Shown here piece by piece: positions 55,490-63,707 of a stretch of 64,000 bases of DNA. Under the pieces are notes generated by a model. That model made no database searches, had not been told where the DNA came from, and saw only the letters and a program-made list of their open reading frames with translations. The DNA lies in NCBI RefSeq assembly GCF_000686845.1, contig NZ_JMLS01000001.1:124001-188000 (forward strand). Direction: 5' to 3'. A program made the position numbers and the translations under genes. The stretch's first letter is position 1. Every line of letters starts with the position of its first letter. The stretch comes from Paenibacillus sp. UNC451MF (lineage in GTDB: Bacteria > Bacillota > Bacilli > Paenibacillales > NBRC-103111).

Positions 55490-56401
55490 ATGACAACGGT
55501 ATCCTTTTCCAAAACATGGCGCAAAAGCAAATATCTCTGGCTGCTCTTCCTGCCATGTCTGCTGTATTTTATTCTTTTTCGTTACGCCCCGATGTTCGGG
55601 CTCGTCATTACGTTCAAAAACTACAATACGTTCAAGGGCATCATGGCAAGCGAATGGGTCGGGCTCAAGTATTACCGGATGTTTCTGGAGAACCCGGATT
55701 TTTTCCTGCTAATGCGCAACACGTTCCTGCTGGGAGCTTATAAACTGCTGTTCAGCTTCCCGGCTCCGATCGCGCTGGCGCTTTTGCTTAACGAAGTGAG
55801 AACCGTTCTATTCAAAAAATTCGTGCAGACGGTCAGTTATTTGCCGCATTTCATTTCAAATGTGATCGTGGCGAGCATGGTTATTATGTTTTTATCACCT
55901 ACCGGCGGGCTGGTCAACCAGATGATCAAAGCTCTCGGCTTTCAACCGGTCAACTTCATGATGGAGCCCGGTATGTTTCGCACGGTATACGTCATTTCGG
56001 AAATATGGCAGCATATCGGCTGGGAGACGATCATTTATTTGGCGGCTTTGACGGCGGTCGACCCTCAGCTCTATGAGGCGGCGGGCATAGATGGAGCGAA
56101 CCGCTGGAGAAAGCTATGGCATGTAACCCTCCCAGGCATCGCACCAGCGATTATCATCGTGTTCATTCTGAATGTCGGTAAGGTTCTGGAAATCGGTTTT
56201 GAGAAAGTGTTCCTCATGTACAATCCGGCGACCTACGGCACTGCAGATATTATCAGTACCTACGTCTACAGAGTGGGGCTTGAACAGGGGAATTTCAGCT
56301 ATGCCGCAGCCATTGATTTGTTCATGGGCATCATCAGTCTGATCTTCATTTGGTCGGCCAACACCATTAGCCGCAGGGTGGGAGAAACAAGTCTGTGGTA
56401 A
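55490..56401 (+). CDS. Lpl-type sugar ABC transporter permease 1 (LplB-like)
   Basis: Membrane subunit of the second importer, 303 residues, six helices, EAA loop EAAGIDGANRWRKLWHVTLP, and the LplB-type NYNTFKGIMASEWVGLKYY segment. AAGGGGG at 55476-55482 supports the ATG at 55490. The neighbouring permease and lipoprotein form the same three-gene layout as at 20.6-24.1 kb, and again no ATPase gene is present. Confidence 0.88.
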   Translation: MTTVSFSKTWRKSKYLWLLFLPCLLYFILFRYAPMFGLVITFKNYNTFKGIMASEWVGLKYYRMFLENPDFFLLMRNTFLLGAYKLLFSFPAPIALALLLNEVRTVLFKKFVQTVSYLPHFISNVIVASMVIMFLSPTGGLVNQMIKALGFQPVNFMMEPGMFRTVYVISEIWQHIGWETIIYLAALTAVDPQLYEAAGIDGANRWRKLWHVTLPGIAPAIIIVFILNVGKVLEIGFEKVFLMYNPATYGTADIISTYVYRVGLEQGNFSYAAAIDLFMGIISLIFIWSANTISRRVGETSLW

Positions 56402-56416
56402 AGGGGGGAGTGAGTA

Positions 56417-57283
56417 TTGAGAGAGAAAATCGGATTGTTTACTATCGTGAATACCATCATTTTACTTGGTGTTATCGCCATTACGCTTTATCCGTTTGTC
56501 TACATGCTGTCGGTATCTTTGAGCCAGGACATCTATGTCATGAAGGGGGAAGTGACTCTTTGGCCGAAAGGGATTAATCTGAAGATGTATAAGCTGGTGT
56601 TTGATGATCCGAAAATCTGGCTGGCTTACAAAAATACGATCGTCTACGTCGTCCTGGGGACGCTGATCTCCGTCGTCGTCACTTCCATGGGGGCGTACGC
56701 TTTATCGCGCAAAGATATGGGCTATCATAAGTTTCTTACACTTTTCATTGTGTTTACGATGTTTTTTAGCGGGGGAATGATCCCGACGTTTCTCGTCGTC
56801 CGTTCGCTAGGTCTTATGGATACGGTATGGGGCATGGTGCTGCCTGGTGCGGTGAACACCTGGAATCTGATTTTGATGCGGACATTTTTCAGTGGTATTC
56901 CGAAGGAGCTGGAGGATTCCGGCCGTGTGGACGGCTTGACCGATATCGGCATCTTCTTCCGCATTGTCATCCCACTGTCGCAGGCGGTGTTCGCCACGAT
57001 CGCTTTGTTCTATGCCGTTGCGATGTGGAATAACTTCATGCTTCCGCTGCTGTACCTGCGCAATCCGGATTTGTTCCCGCTGCAGGTGCTGCTTCGCAAT
57101 CTGGTGCTGGCCGGAAGCGTCAGCTCGGGTGCAGTTACAGGCATTGGCGGCGACAATATGGTGGTCGAGGATTCGCTTAAATTTGCCACGATAATGGTCT
57201 CAACATTGCCGATTTTGCTCGTATATCCGTTCGTTCAAAAATATTTCGTCAAGGGCGCGATGATCGGCGCCGTTAAAGGCTAG
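56417..57283 (+). CDS. Lpl-type sugar ABC transporter permease 2 (LplC-like)
   Basis: The 288-residue second membrane subunit has six helices and EAA loop EDSGRVDGLTDIGIFFRIV, and ends with the typical QKYFVKGAMIGAVKG. It starts with TTG at 56417, six bases after a strong AAGGGGGGAG site, 15 bases after the stop of the first permease. Confidence 0.88.
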   Translation: MREKIGLFTIVNTIILLGVIAITLYPFVYMLSVSLSQDIYVMKGEVTLWPKGINLKMYKLVFDDPKIWLAYKNTIVYVVLGTLISVVVTSMGAYALSRKDMGYHKFLTLFIVFTMFFSGGMIPTFLVVRSLGLMDTVWGMVLPGAVNTWNLILMRTFFSGIPKELEDSGRVDGLTDIGIFFRIVIPLSQAVFATIALFYAVAMWNNFMLPLLYLRNPDLFPLQVLLRNLVLAGSVSSGAVTGIGGDNMVVEDSLKFATIMVSTLPILLVYPFVQKYFVKGAMIGAVKG

Positions 57284-57335
57284 TTATTCACCGAACTTCC
57301 AGAGGGACAATGAGAATAAGAAGGAGAGGGTCTTC

Positions 57336-58886
57336 ATGAACAAAATGGCATTGGTATCGCTCGCTTCCGTCATGGCGTTATCGGTTATGGCCGGCTGCAG
57401 CGGGAATGAGGGGAAGGAAGCGGGAGAGGCTTCAAAGGACGGACCGACTGGGACACCAACTAAGAAGACGTTCACGGCGCTGCTTGACAATAATGCTACA
57501 TTTCCATACAGCAAGGATTGGCCCATATGGAAGTGGCTCGAAGAGAAGACGGGGGTTACGCTGCAGGTGCAGACTCCGTCTGGCAAGCTGAACGATACGC
57601 TCAATTTGACCATTGCATCGAACAATTTGCCCGATCTGATGAGTATGCCGAGCCGCAGGGATTCCGACCGATTCGGGCAGCAGGGTGCACTCGTGAATAT
57701 TTTCGACTATCTCGATCAGATGCCTAATCTGAAAAAGTGGATTGATAAGTACCCGGATGAAGCGAAAGCGATGATCTCGGCAGATGGCAAAATGTACATG
57801 TTCCCGAACCAGGGCTTTGGGGAAACGAATCGCATGATCTGGCTGTATCGCGAAGACATATTCAAGAAGAATGGCCTGACTCCGCCCAAAACTTATGAAG
57901 AGCTGTACCAAACTATGAAGAAGTTAAAGCAGGCTTACCCTGACAGCTATCCACTGTCTCTTCGCTTTGGACAGATTCCCGATGAGATGTACACCAATCT
58001 TTCCACCAATTATGGAACTGGCGAAGACGCCTATTACGATTTCGACAAAAAGGAATGGCGATACGGCCCGATTGAGGATAATTACAAGGCGATGGTTGAG
58101 ATGTGGCACAAGTTTTATGCCGAAGGCCTTATTCCTCCAGATTTCCTGTCCATTCAGACGAAGCAGTGGCAGGACACGATGTCTACCGATAAAGCGTTCA
58201 TTACGATCGACTATATCAGCCGTGTCGATTTCTTCAACAATGCTATGAAAAAAGAAAGACCTGACTACAATATGCAGTTTATGGCTCCTCCTGCCGGTTT
58301 GAATGGCGGTAAGCAGCTTAATCCCTATTTTCATTATTTGGACGGTGGGTTAACGGTGGCTTCCACATCCAAAAATATTAAAGCTGTAATGGCTTTCATG
58401 GATTTCTTCTATACTGAAGATGGCAGGACGCTGACAAGCTGGGGCAAGGAAGGTGAAACCTACGTAACGGAAAATGGTCAAAAGAAATTCAAGCCCGAAT
58501 TCACCGATGTAACAGAAATGCGCAAAAAGACCGGCCTCCAATCCAGTAGAGGAACGTACACTTGGATCGATTACAATGCTCATCTGTCCTTATTCTCTAC
58601 AGATTTGCAAAACGCGTACAAGGAAGCGGCTAAATACGATCCTCAGGCGATGCAGCCGAGACCATCGTTCACCGAGAAGGAGAACGAGGTACTATCTGTG
58701 ACTGGTCAGGCGCTTAAGAAGCACCGGGAGGAAAGCTTTGCCAAGTTCGTGCTCGGAACAAGGAGTATGAGCGAGTGGGGCAAATACGTGGAAGAAATGA
58801 ATAATTTGGGCGTGCAAAAGCTGGTCGACACATACAAGGCAGCTTACAAACGAGTGGAGAGCACTCAGCTGAAGGCTAATCCGTAG
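57336..58886 (+). CDS. Extracellular sugar-binding lipoprotein (LplA-like)
   Basis: The 516-residue substrate-binding subunit has a lipoprotein signal with lipobox VMAGC near residue 21, then a sugar-binding fold (LNDTLNLTIASNNLPDLMS, IWLYREDIFKKNGLTPPKTY). It is the same length as the lipoprotein at 22511 but clearly divergent in sequence, so the two importers probably bind different ligands. It is followed by a secreted TIM-barrel protein that could supply its ligand. Confidence 0.87.
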   Translation: MNKMALVSLASVMALSVMAGCSGNEGKEAGEASKDGPTGTPTKKTFTALLDNNATFPYSKDWPIWKWLEEKTGVTLQVQTPSGKLNDTLNLTIASNNLPDLMSMPSRRDSDRFGQQGALVNIFDYLDQMPNLKKWIDKYPDEAKAMISADGKMYMFPNQGFGETNRMIWLYREDIFKKNGLTPPKTYEELYQTMKKLKQAYPDSYPLSLRFGQIPDEMYTNLSTNYGTGEDAYYDFDKKEWRYGPIEDNYKAMVEMWHKFYAEGLIPPDFLSIQTKQWQDTMSTDKAFITIDYISRVDFFNNAMKKERPDYNMQFMAPPAGLNGGKQLNPYFHYLDGGLTVASTSKNIKAVMAFMDFFYTEDGRTLTSWGKEGETYVTENGQKKFKPEFTDVTEMRKKTGLQSSRGTYTWIDYNAHLSLFSTDLQNAYKEAAKYDPQAMQPRPSFTEKENEVLSVTGQALKKHREESFAKFVLGTRSMSEWGKYVEEMNNLGVQKLVDTYKAAYKRVESTQLKANP

Positions 58887-58958
58887 ACAAGAAGAACAGA
58901 GAACGGTTCTCCTGAACGATTGGGAGAACCGTCAAACATATCAAGGGAGGCTAATGAG

Positions 58959-61226
58959 ATGTTAAGCAGAATAAGCGCCTGTAGTCGCTTCGTCATCGCA
59001 GCATGTCTGTCATTCCTGATTATAGTTTCTTCTATGGTAGCCCCGGCCGCCTCCGCATTGGCGGCTTCTTCAATCACTATCGATACCCCGGCGTCAGGCG
59101 GAAGCCTCACATGGCCGAAAATGGTGCTGACTGGCACCTACACGGGCTTATACGACATTAAGCTCAGCATTAATGGCGAGTCCCAGGTCAGCGTAACAGT
59201 GGATGACCCGGATGCTGATGATGCGGGGACATGGCGCTATGAATTGGACACGCGAGATTATAGCGGCATCGTAAGGCTCCGCGCCAGCGGGTCCGATGTT
59301 CAAACACGCTACGGCGTCTGGAGCCAAACGCTGGAGCTGCAGGCTGACCCTTCCAGAGGGGCAGCTCCGCAGGTTGCTATAGTGAGCCCGGTGGAAGGGA
59401 ACGCCGTAAGCGGAACAGTACCTGTCACCGTAGCGGTGTATGGCGACATGCCGGTGCTAAGCGTTCAGGTGCGTGTGAACGGCGGGCCGTGGCAGCATGC
59501 GATCCGTCATGGAAAGCAGTATGTGTTTTCATGGAACACGAAGGGGCTCGGGGACGTAACGAGCAGCATTGAGGCGAAGGCGACGGATGTGAGAGGTCGC
59601 ACTGGCTTCAGCAGTACTATCTACGCGACGGTGGGGCGAGGCACTCATGAGCAGATAACAGTCAAGCCGCAGGATCGGGCAATGTGGATCTGGGAGCCGG
59701 AAGCTTATCGGCTGCTGCTGAATCCAGGCTCCAGGACGGTGTTGGATGCTTTCGCCAAGGACACGGCGACCTTCGGCTCGGAGCCGGTTACTACAATGTA
59801 CTTGGCGGTTGGGCCGATGGCGGATATGGATATATTGGCGGATGAACCCGGTAAGTTGAGAAGCTTCATCGCTTGGGCACACAGCCAGGGTTATCAGGTG
59901 TACGCCTGTATCTCCGGCGGCACAACACCACCTTATATGGGCGCTTATACGATCTATCATGACAAAGCCGTTCGGGAAATGGAGAGAGTGCTGAACTACA
60001 ATATCGCCTCCTCCCGCAATGAGCGATTCGATGGAGTGAACGTCGATATTGAGCCGTATATTTCTCCTGATTTCAAGGATGAATATCCCTCTTTGCAGCT
60101 TCAATATTTGGATATGCTTAAGAAAATGATAGATCGCCGCAATGCAACCGGATTGAACCTGCCCTTTGGACCTGCAATCCCCAAATGGTTCGATTCGTCA
60201 GCTCAGGCACAGGATATCATTTGGAATGGAAGCTCAAAATGGCTGTCTCAGCACGTGCAGGATATGGCCGACTACATTTCGATTATGGATTACCGCGACA
60301 CAGCGGATGGATCTGCGGGAATTATCGCCGGAGCGCAGGGCGAGATCGATTATGCGGACGCGATTGGCAAGCCTCATTCGGTCGTCATCGCGGTCGAATC
60401 ACTGGATATTGCGAATAGCGGCGACCCAGAGACGATCACATTCCGTGAGGAAGGGCGCACCGTCATGGAGGCGGAGCTGGATAAAGTGTACGCCGCATAC
60501 GGCGGCAGAGCTTCATTCGGAGGGATTGCGATGCATCATTATGATTCTCTCCGCTCCCTGCCGTCCTATTGGGGGCCGGGCAGCGTCACTTGGCAGCCGC
60601 CGGCTGATACGAAGGAGCCTTCCGCCATTCGCGGCCTCCTGAAGGTTCAGGCGGTCGATTACCAGCGCGCTGAGCTTTCCTACGGCATGGCGAGCGATGA
60701 CACAGACATCGACCGGTATGTGATCTACCGGGGGGCGACGCCTTGGTTTACGCCAGGTCCCGACTTGGTGGCGGGTGAGTCCAGGTCGCTCACCTTTCGT
60801 GACACTGGATTGCTGCCGGACACGGTCTATTATTACAAAGTAGCTGCGCGCGATGTGCAGGGAAAGATCGGTCCGGCAACAGGTCCGATGCTCATCAAGA
60901 CGAAGACTACGGCTTTGAAGCCGATGATACTTACAGGGATGAGCATGACTATGAAGGGTACGGCTGCATCGGTTACGATGCAGGTTGTAGATAAGAATAC
61001 AAGGCTGCCGCTGGCGGATGCCTTGGTCGAGGGACGTTTTCAGTTCGCAGGAGGCAAGTATACTGGAGGAAGAACCGATGCGAACGGAATGATTACGCTC
61101 ATTTCGGAGGCAATCCCAATAGGCAGACTGGTCGGCTTCGAGCCGAGGCGGGTTACCTCTTCAGGATATTATTGGGCTCAGGCCTATGATGAGCCTCATA
61201 CCGTAAGTTTGAATCCGCTTCGGTAA
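58959..61226 (+). CDS. Secreted TIM-barrel protein with GH18-like motif and Ig/FN3 domains
   Basis: A 755-residue exported protein. Its signal peptide (VIAACLSFLIIVSSMVAPAA, ending ALA) is followed by two Ig-like beta domains (about 33-235). A barrel-like region (about 240-545) contains FDGVNVDIEPYISPDF, where Asp358, Asp363 and Glu365 match the GH18-type DxxxDxE part of the catalytic motif but the second Asp is Asn361. An FN3 domain (about 550-640) and a C-terminal beta domain complete the chain. It might be an unclassified glycosidase acting outside the cell to feed the importer encoded before it. The ATG at 58959 is set by AAGGGAGG eight bases upstream. Confidence 0.75.
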   Translation: MLSRISACSRFVIAACLSFLIIVSSMVAPAASALAASSITIDTPASGGSLTWPKMVLTGTYTGLYDIKLSINGESQVSVTVDDPDADDAGTWRYELDTRDYSGIVRLRASGSDVQTRYGVWSQTLELQADPSRGAAPQVAIVSPVEGNAVSGTVPVTVAVYGDMPVLSVQVRVNGGPWQHAIRHGKQYVFSWNTKGLGDVTSSIEAKATDVRGRTGFSSTIYATVGRGTHEQITVKPQDRAMWIWEPEAYRLLLNPGSRTVLDAFAKDTATFGSEPVTTMYLAVGPMADMDILADEPGKLRSFIAWAHSQGYQVYACISGGTTPPYMGAYTIYHDKAVREMERVLNYNIASSRNERFDGVNVDIEPYISPDFKDEYPSLQLQYLDMLKKMIDRRNATGLNLPFGPAIPKWFDSSAQAQDIIWNGSSKWLSQHVQDMADYISIMDYRDTADGSAGIIAGAQGEIDYADAIGKPHSVVIAVESLDIANSGDPETITFREEGRTVMEAELDKVYAAYGGRASFGGIAMHHYDSLRSLPSYWGPGSVTWQPPADTKEPSAIRGLLKVQAVDYQRAELSYGMASDDTDIDRYVIYRGATPWFTPGPDLVAGESRSLTFRDTGLLPDTVYYYKVAARDVQGKIGPATGPMLIKTKTTALKPMILTGMSMTMKGTAASVTMQVVDKNTRLPLADALVEGRFQFAGGKYTGGRTDANGMITLISEAIPIGRLVGFEPRRVTSSGYYWAQAYDEPHTVSLNPLR

Positions 61227-61267
61227 AAAGAGAGGAGCGTTTGGACAACATAAAGCTCTAGCAAGGA

Positions 61268-61322
61268 AACAGCGGCATCTCAGGACTAAGTAAGATGAAG
61301 TCCTGGATTGCCGCTGTTTTTT
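61268..61322 (+). terminator. Intrinsic terminator after the TIM-barrel gene
   Basis: Outer stem AACAGCGGCA / TGCCGCTGTT, inner stem AGGACT / AGTCCT, then six T. Confidence 0.85.
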
Positions 61323-61346
61323 AACCGAATCATTAACTTGAATTTA

Positions 61347-61832
61347 TTAGTGTATCAGTTGAACAAATGTCTCTGAATTAGAACGGATATAACCGCTAAT
61401 CCGTTCTATACTAACCGGAAGCATGCTTTGAAATCTTGAGAAAAGAGGGGGGACACGCTTTAGAAGTTCCGTATTGTCAATGAGGCGGCTCTCCTTATTT
61501 TGAGCATTTAGAACCATGCCTGTTTCTTCAAGGAGCTCGATCAATGAGTCTTCACCGAAGAATCGCAGACCGCCAATGACTCCAGTCCAATAACTAGGTT
61601 CTTTAATCAAGTAGGAGATCCAGTAATAATACTCATCTGCAGAATTCTGTGCAGGATACAATAATCTGAACATAACCATGGCCTGTTGTCCGCTATTGAG
61701 CTGCGAAACAAGCTGAGTCTTCTCAGACAGATCACTTCGGCGAAGCTGTACAATTGTTGGTTCCGTGCACCTCAAAAAAAGCTCCGTATGACTTAATGAT
61801 TCAAACTCCTGTCGTTCCATTTCCACTAACAT
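61347..61832 (-). CDS. Hypothetical protein
   Basis: A 161-residue soluble, mostly alpha-helical protein (MERQEFESLSHTELFLRCTE, SADEYYYWISYLIKEPSYWT). No family was recognised. AGGAGGG precedes the ATG at correct spacing. It lies 67 bases downstream of the tetR-type gene on the same strand and may be co-transcribed with it, which would make it a possible partner or target of that regulator. Confidence 0.65.
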   Translation of the reverse strand: MLVEMERQEFESLSHTELFLRCTEPTIVQLRRSDLSEKTQLVSQLNSGQQAMVMFRLLYPAQNSADEYYYWISYLIKEPSYWTGVIGGLRFFGEDSLIELLEETGMVLNAQNKESRLIDNTELLKRVPPLFSRFQSMLPVSIERISGYIRSNSETFVQLIH

Positions 61833-61899
61833 AGCATCACCCTCCTAATGCTATATTATTTTTAATTGATTCGTAAGTCAATTATAAAAGTAAAAAAAT

Positions 61900-62553
61900 T
61901 TACTGAGGTTTAAATAAAGCTACAGACGACTCGACCACTTGATCTAGAACCTTTGTCAGCTGTTCCTTCAATTCGGTTTCAGATACGCCTTGAACGGTTA
62001 GCTCCTGCCGCATTTGATCCAAGTAGTGCATCCCTTGAGACACTGAGCCCCAGAATTGCATAGCCATGAGACCAGCGTCGCCTTGCTGAATGGTGCTTTG
62101 GGTAATTCCTTTTTCAATGGCTTGGGTCATCGGTTGCATAAAGCCTTTTACCCACGTAAAGGGAGAAAATTCTTCTTGAGTATACAAGTGATGCAAATCT
62201 AAACTAATCCGCGTGTAGAAGCGGGGGATTGCCGGATTATCCAAGACGCGTTCACATACGATTCGAGTATAACTTTTAAACAGCTCCAAGTCAGGCTGGT
62301 CTCGATCAAAGGAAGATTTCGTAAATCGTTCAGACTCTTCCATCATATACTCGTATAGCTCACGGAACAGTGTCTTTTTGTTTTTGAAATAATAAAAAAT
62401 GAGCCCGTGGGCAAGTCCCGCCTGAGCCGCTATATCTCCCATTTCAGATGCTGCGTAGCCTTTATCGGCATAAACGCTAACAGCTGCTTGCAAAATTTCT
62501 TGTTTGCGCTGCTTTCGAATTTCTTCATTTTGTTCTTTGGTACGAGGAGACAT
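61900..62553 (-). CDS. TetR family transcriptional regulator
   Basis: The 217-residue protein starts with a basic segment and a TetR helix-turn-helix (ILQAAVSVYADKGYAASEMG, then GLAHGLIFYYFKNKKTLFRE, residues about 18-65) and continues as an all-helical ligand domain. It is divergent from the EAL-domain gene and upstream of the unknown gene at 61347, so these are its likely targets. The ligand is unknown. AAGAGGTGAA precedes the ATG. Confidence 0.9.
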   Translation of the reverse strand: MSPRTKEQNEEIRKQRKQEILQAAVSVYADKGYAASEMGDIAAQAGLAHGLIFYYFKNKKTLFRELYEYMMEESERFTKSSFDRDQPDLELFKSYTRIVCERVLDNPAIPRFYTRISLDLHHLYTQEEFSPFTWVKGFMQPMTQAIEKGITQSTIQQGDAGLMAMQFWGSVSQGMHYLDQMRQELTVQGVSETELKEQLTKVLDQVVESSVALFKPQ

Positions 62554-62963
62554 GTCTTATTCACCTCTTTATTTTGACTTTTTTGGCACAGCGCGAGCCG
62601 TGTATTTCCAAGCCTATCATATAAATCAGCATAAGAATACAATTATGGGCCAAGGAAAGTCAATAAGGCAGTTGAGTGAGACGAATGTTAAGATTCCTTT
62701 GACAAGAATGCGGATTTGAGGAGCAGACTATCGACCTGTTTCTTGTATTCTTCAATAGGCATTAGGAACTAGTGCTTCATAAATGAAAATTTTGTCTTTT
62801 TTAGGGCGATTTAACCTAACAATTGTAAAAATATTGTCGATTTATGTATACAATAGCTAGCTTTGCTCGAAGAATTCATTTAGAATTGAATAATGTGTTT
62901 GTAAAATTATACAATTATACAGCTCTATGAAGGACCTTTAATAGGAAGAAAGGAATATTGACA
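62554..62963. other. Divergent regulatory region between tetR and the EAL gene
   Basis: No credible gene is present. Toward the EAL gene, TTGTAA (62823-62828) with TATACA (62847-62852, 18-bp spacer) is a possible promoter. For tetR, TTGTAT and TATGAT around 62615-62645 on the minus strand are a weak candidate. No clear TetR palindrome was found by eye. Confidence 0.4.
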
Positions 62964-63695
62964 ATGCAAGACTTAAAATTCGGTTACACGTTCTCGCATG
63001 TATATCAACCTATTGTCTATATGAAAAATAGAGAGGTACTAGGATTCGAAGCACTTATTCGAAGCAATAGAGGAAATCCAGAGCAGTTGTTCGAAAGGGC
63101 GCGTCAAGATAATAAATTGTTCGATTTGGATACACAGTCGGTTCTCGGGGCAGTAGGACAGTGCAATGGAATCTTGTCTACAGTTAGGAAGAGTCAACTC
63201 TTCGTTAACATATATCCTTCCACGCTTCTACATCCAGACTTTACTTCCTTTTTGGATTTGCTGCTTCAACAGCGTACGAACCACGAATTGGACATTGTGT
63301 TTGAAATCAATGAAGCGATTGAAGAGTTTGATACTTGGAAGGAACTGCTTGACCAAGACATATTGAAGCTGCTCCAAAAAAAAGCAATCCTCATCGCTTT
63401 CGATGACGTTGGAGAAGGAGCTATTTCTTTAAAGCAATTGGTAGACTTTGAGCCTGACTATATCAAATTGTCCAAATATTTTACCAGCGGATTAGAGCAT
63501 TCTAGAGGTAAACAGAAAGTCATCAAAATGCTGGCCGATTTTTGCGGCGAACCGTCCAAACTCATTGTTGAAGGTATCGAGAATGAGCGGCAATTCGAAA
63601 TTCTGGAGCAGCTGGGTGTTGTTTATGGTCAGGGCTACCTGTTTGCCAAGCCTCAGCCTTTAGAAAATCTAATGTTCGCCAAATCCATTTTGTAA
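62964..63695 (+). CDS. EAL-domain protein (c-di-GMP phosphodiesterase type)
   Basis: The 243-residue stand-alone EAL domain would hydrolyse cyclic di-GMP. The motif series is largely intact: GFEALIRS (metal-binding Glu), NIYPSTL, VFEINEAIEEF, AFDDVGEG (in place of the usual DDFGTG), YIKLSKYF with the catalytic Lys, VEGIEN and YGQGYLF. No GGDEF or sensor domain is attached. The ATG at 62964 is chosen from GAAAGGA 10 bases upstream over the TTG at 62958. An unrecognised gene follows 12 bases downstream. Confidence 0.88.
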   Translation: MQDLKFGYTFSHVYQPIVYMKNREVLGFEALIRSNRGNPEQLFERARQDNKLFDLDTQSVLGAVGQCNGILSTVRKSQLFVNIYPSTLLHPDFTSFLDLLLQQRTNHELDIVFEINEAIEEFDTWKELLDQDILKLLQKKAILIAFDDVGEGAISLKQLVDFEPDYIKLSKYFTSGLEHSRGKQKVIKMLADFCGEPSKLIVEGIENERQFEILEQLGVVYGQGYLFAKPQPLENLMFAKSIL

Positions 63696-63707
63696 AGGGA
63701 GTTTACC

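Noticed and set aside
58959-61226. Calling the secreted barrel protein a normal GH18 chitinase
   Set aside because: The second Asp of the DxxDxDxE motif is Asn and the surrounding barrel sequence does not otherwise read as a chitinase.
62504-62719. 71-codon open frame near the tetR start
   Set aside because: It starts inside the antisense strand of tetR and lacks a ribosome site.
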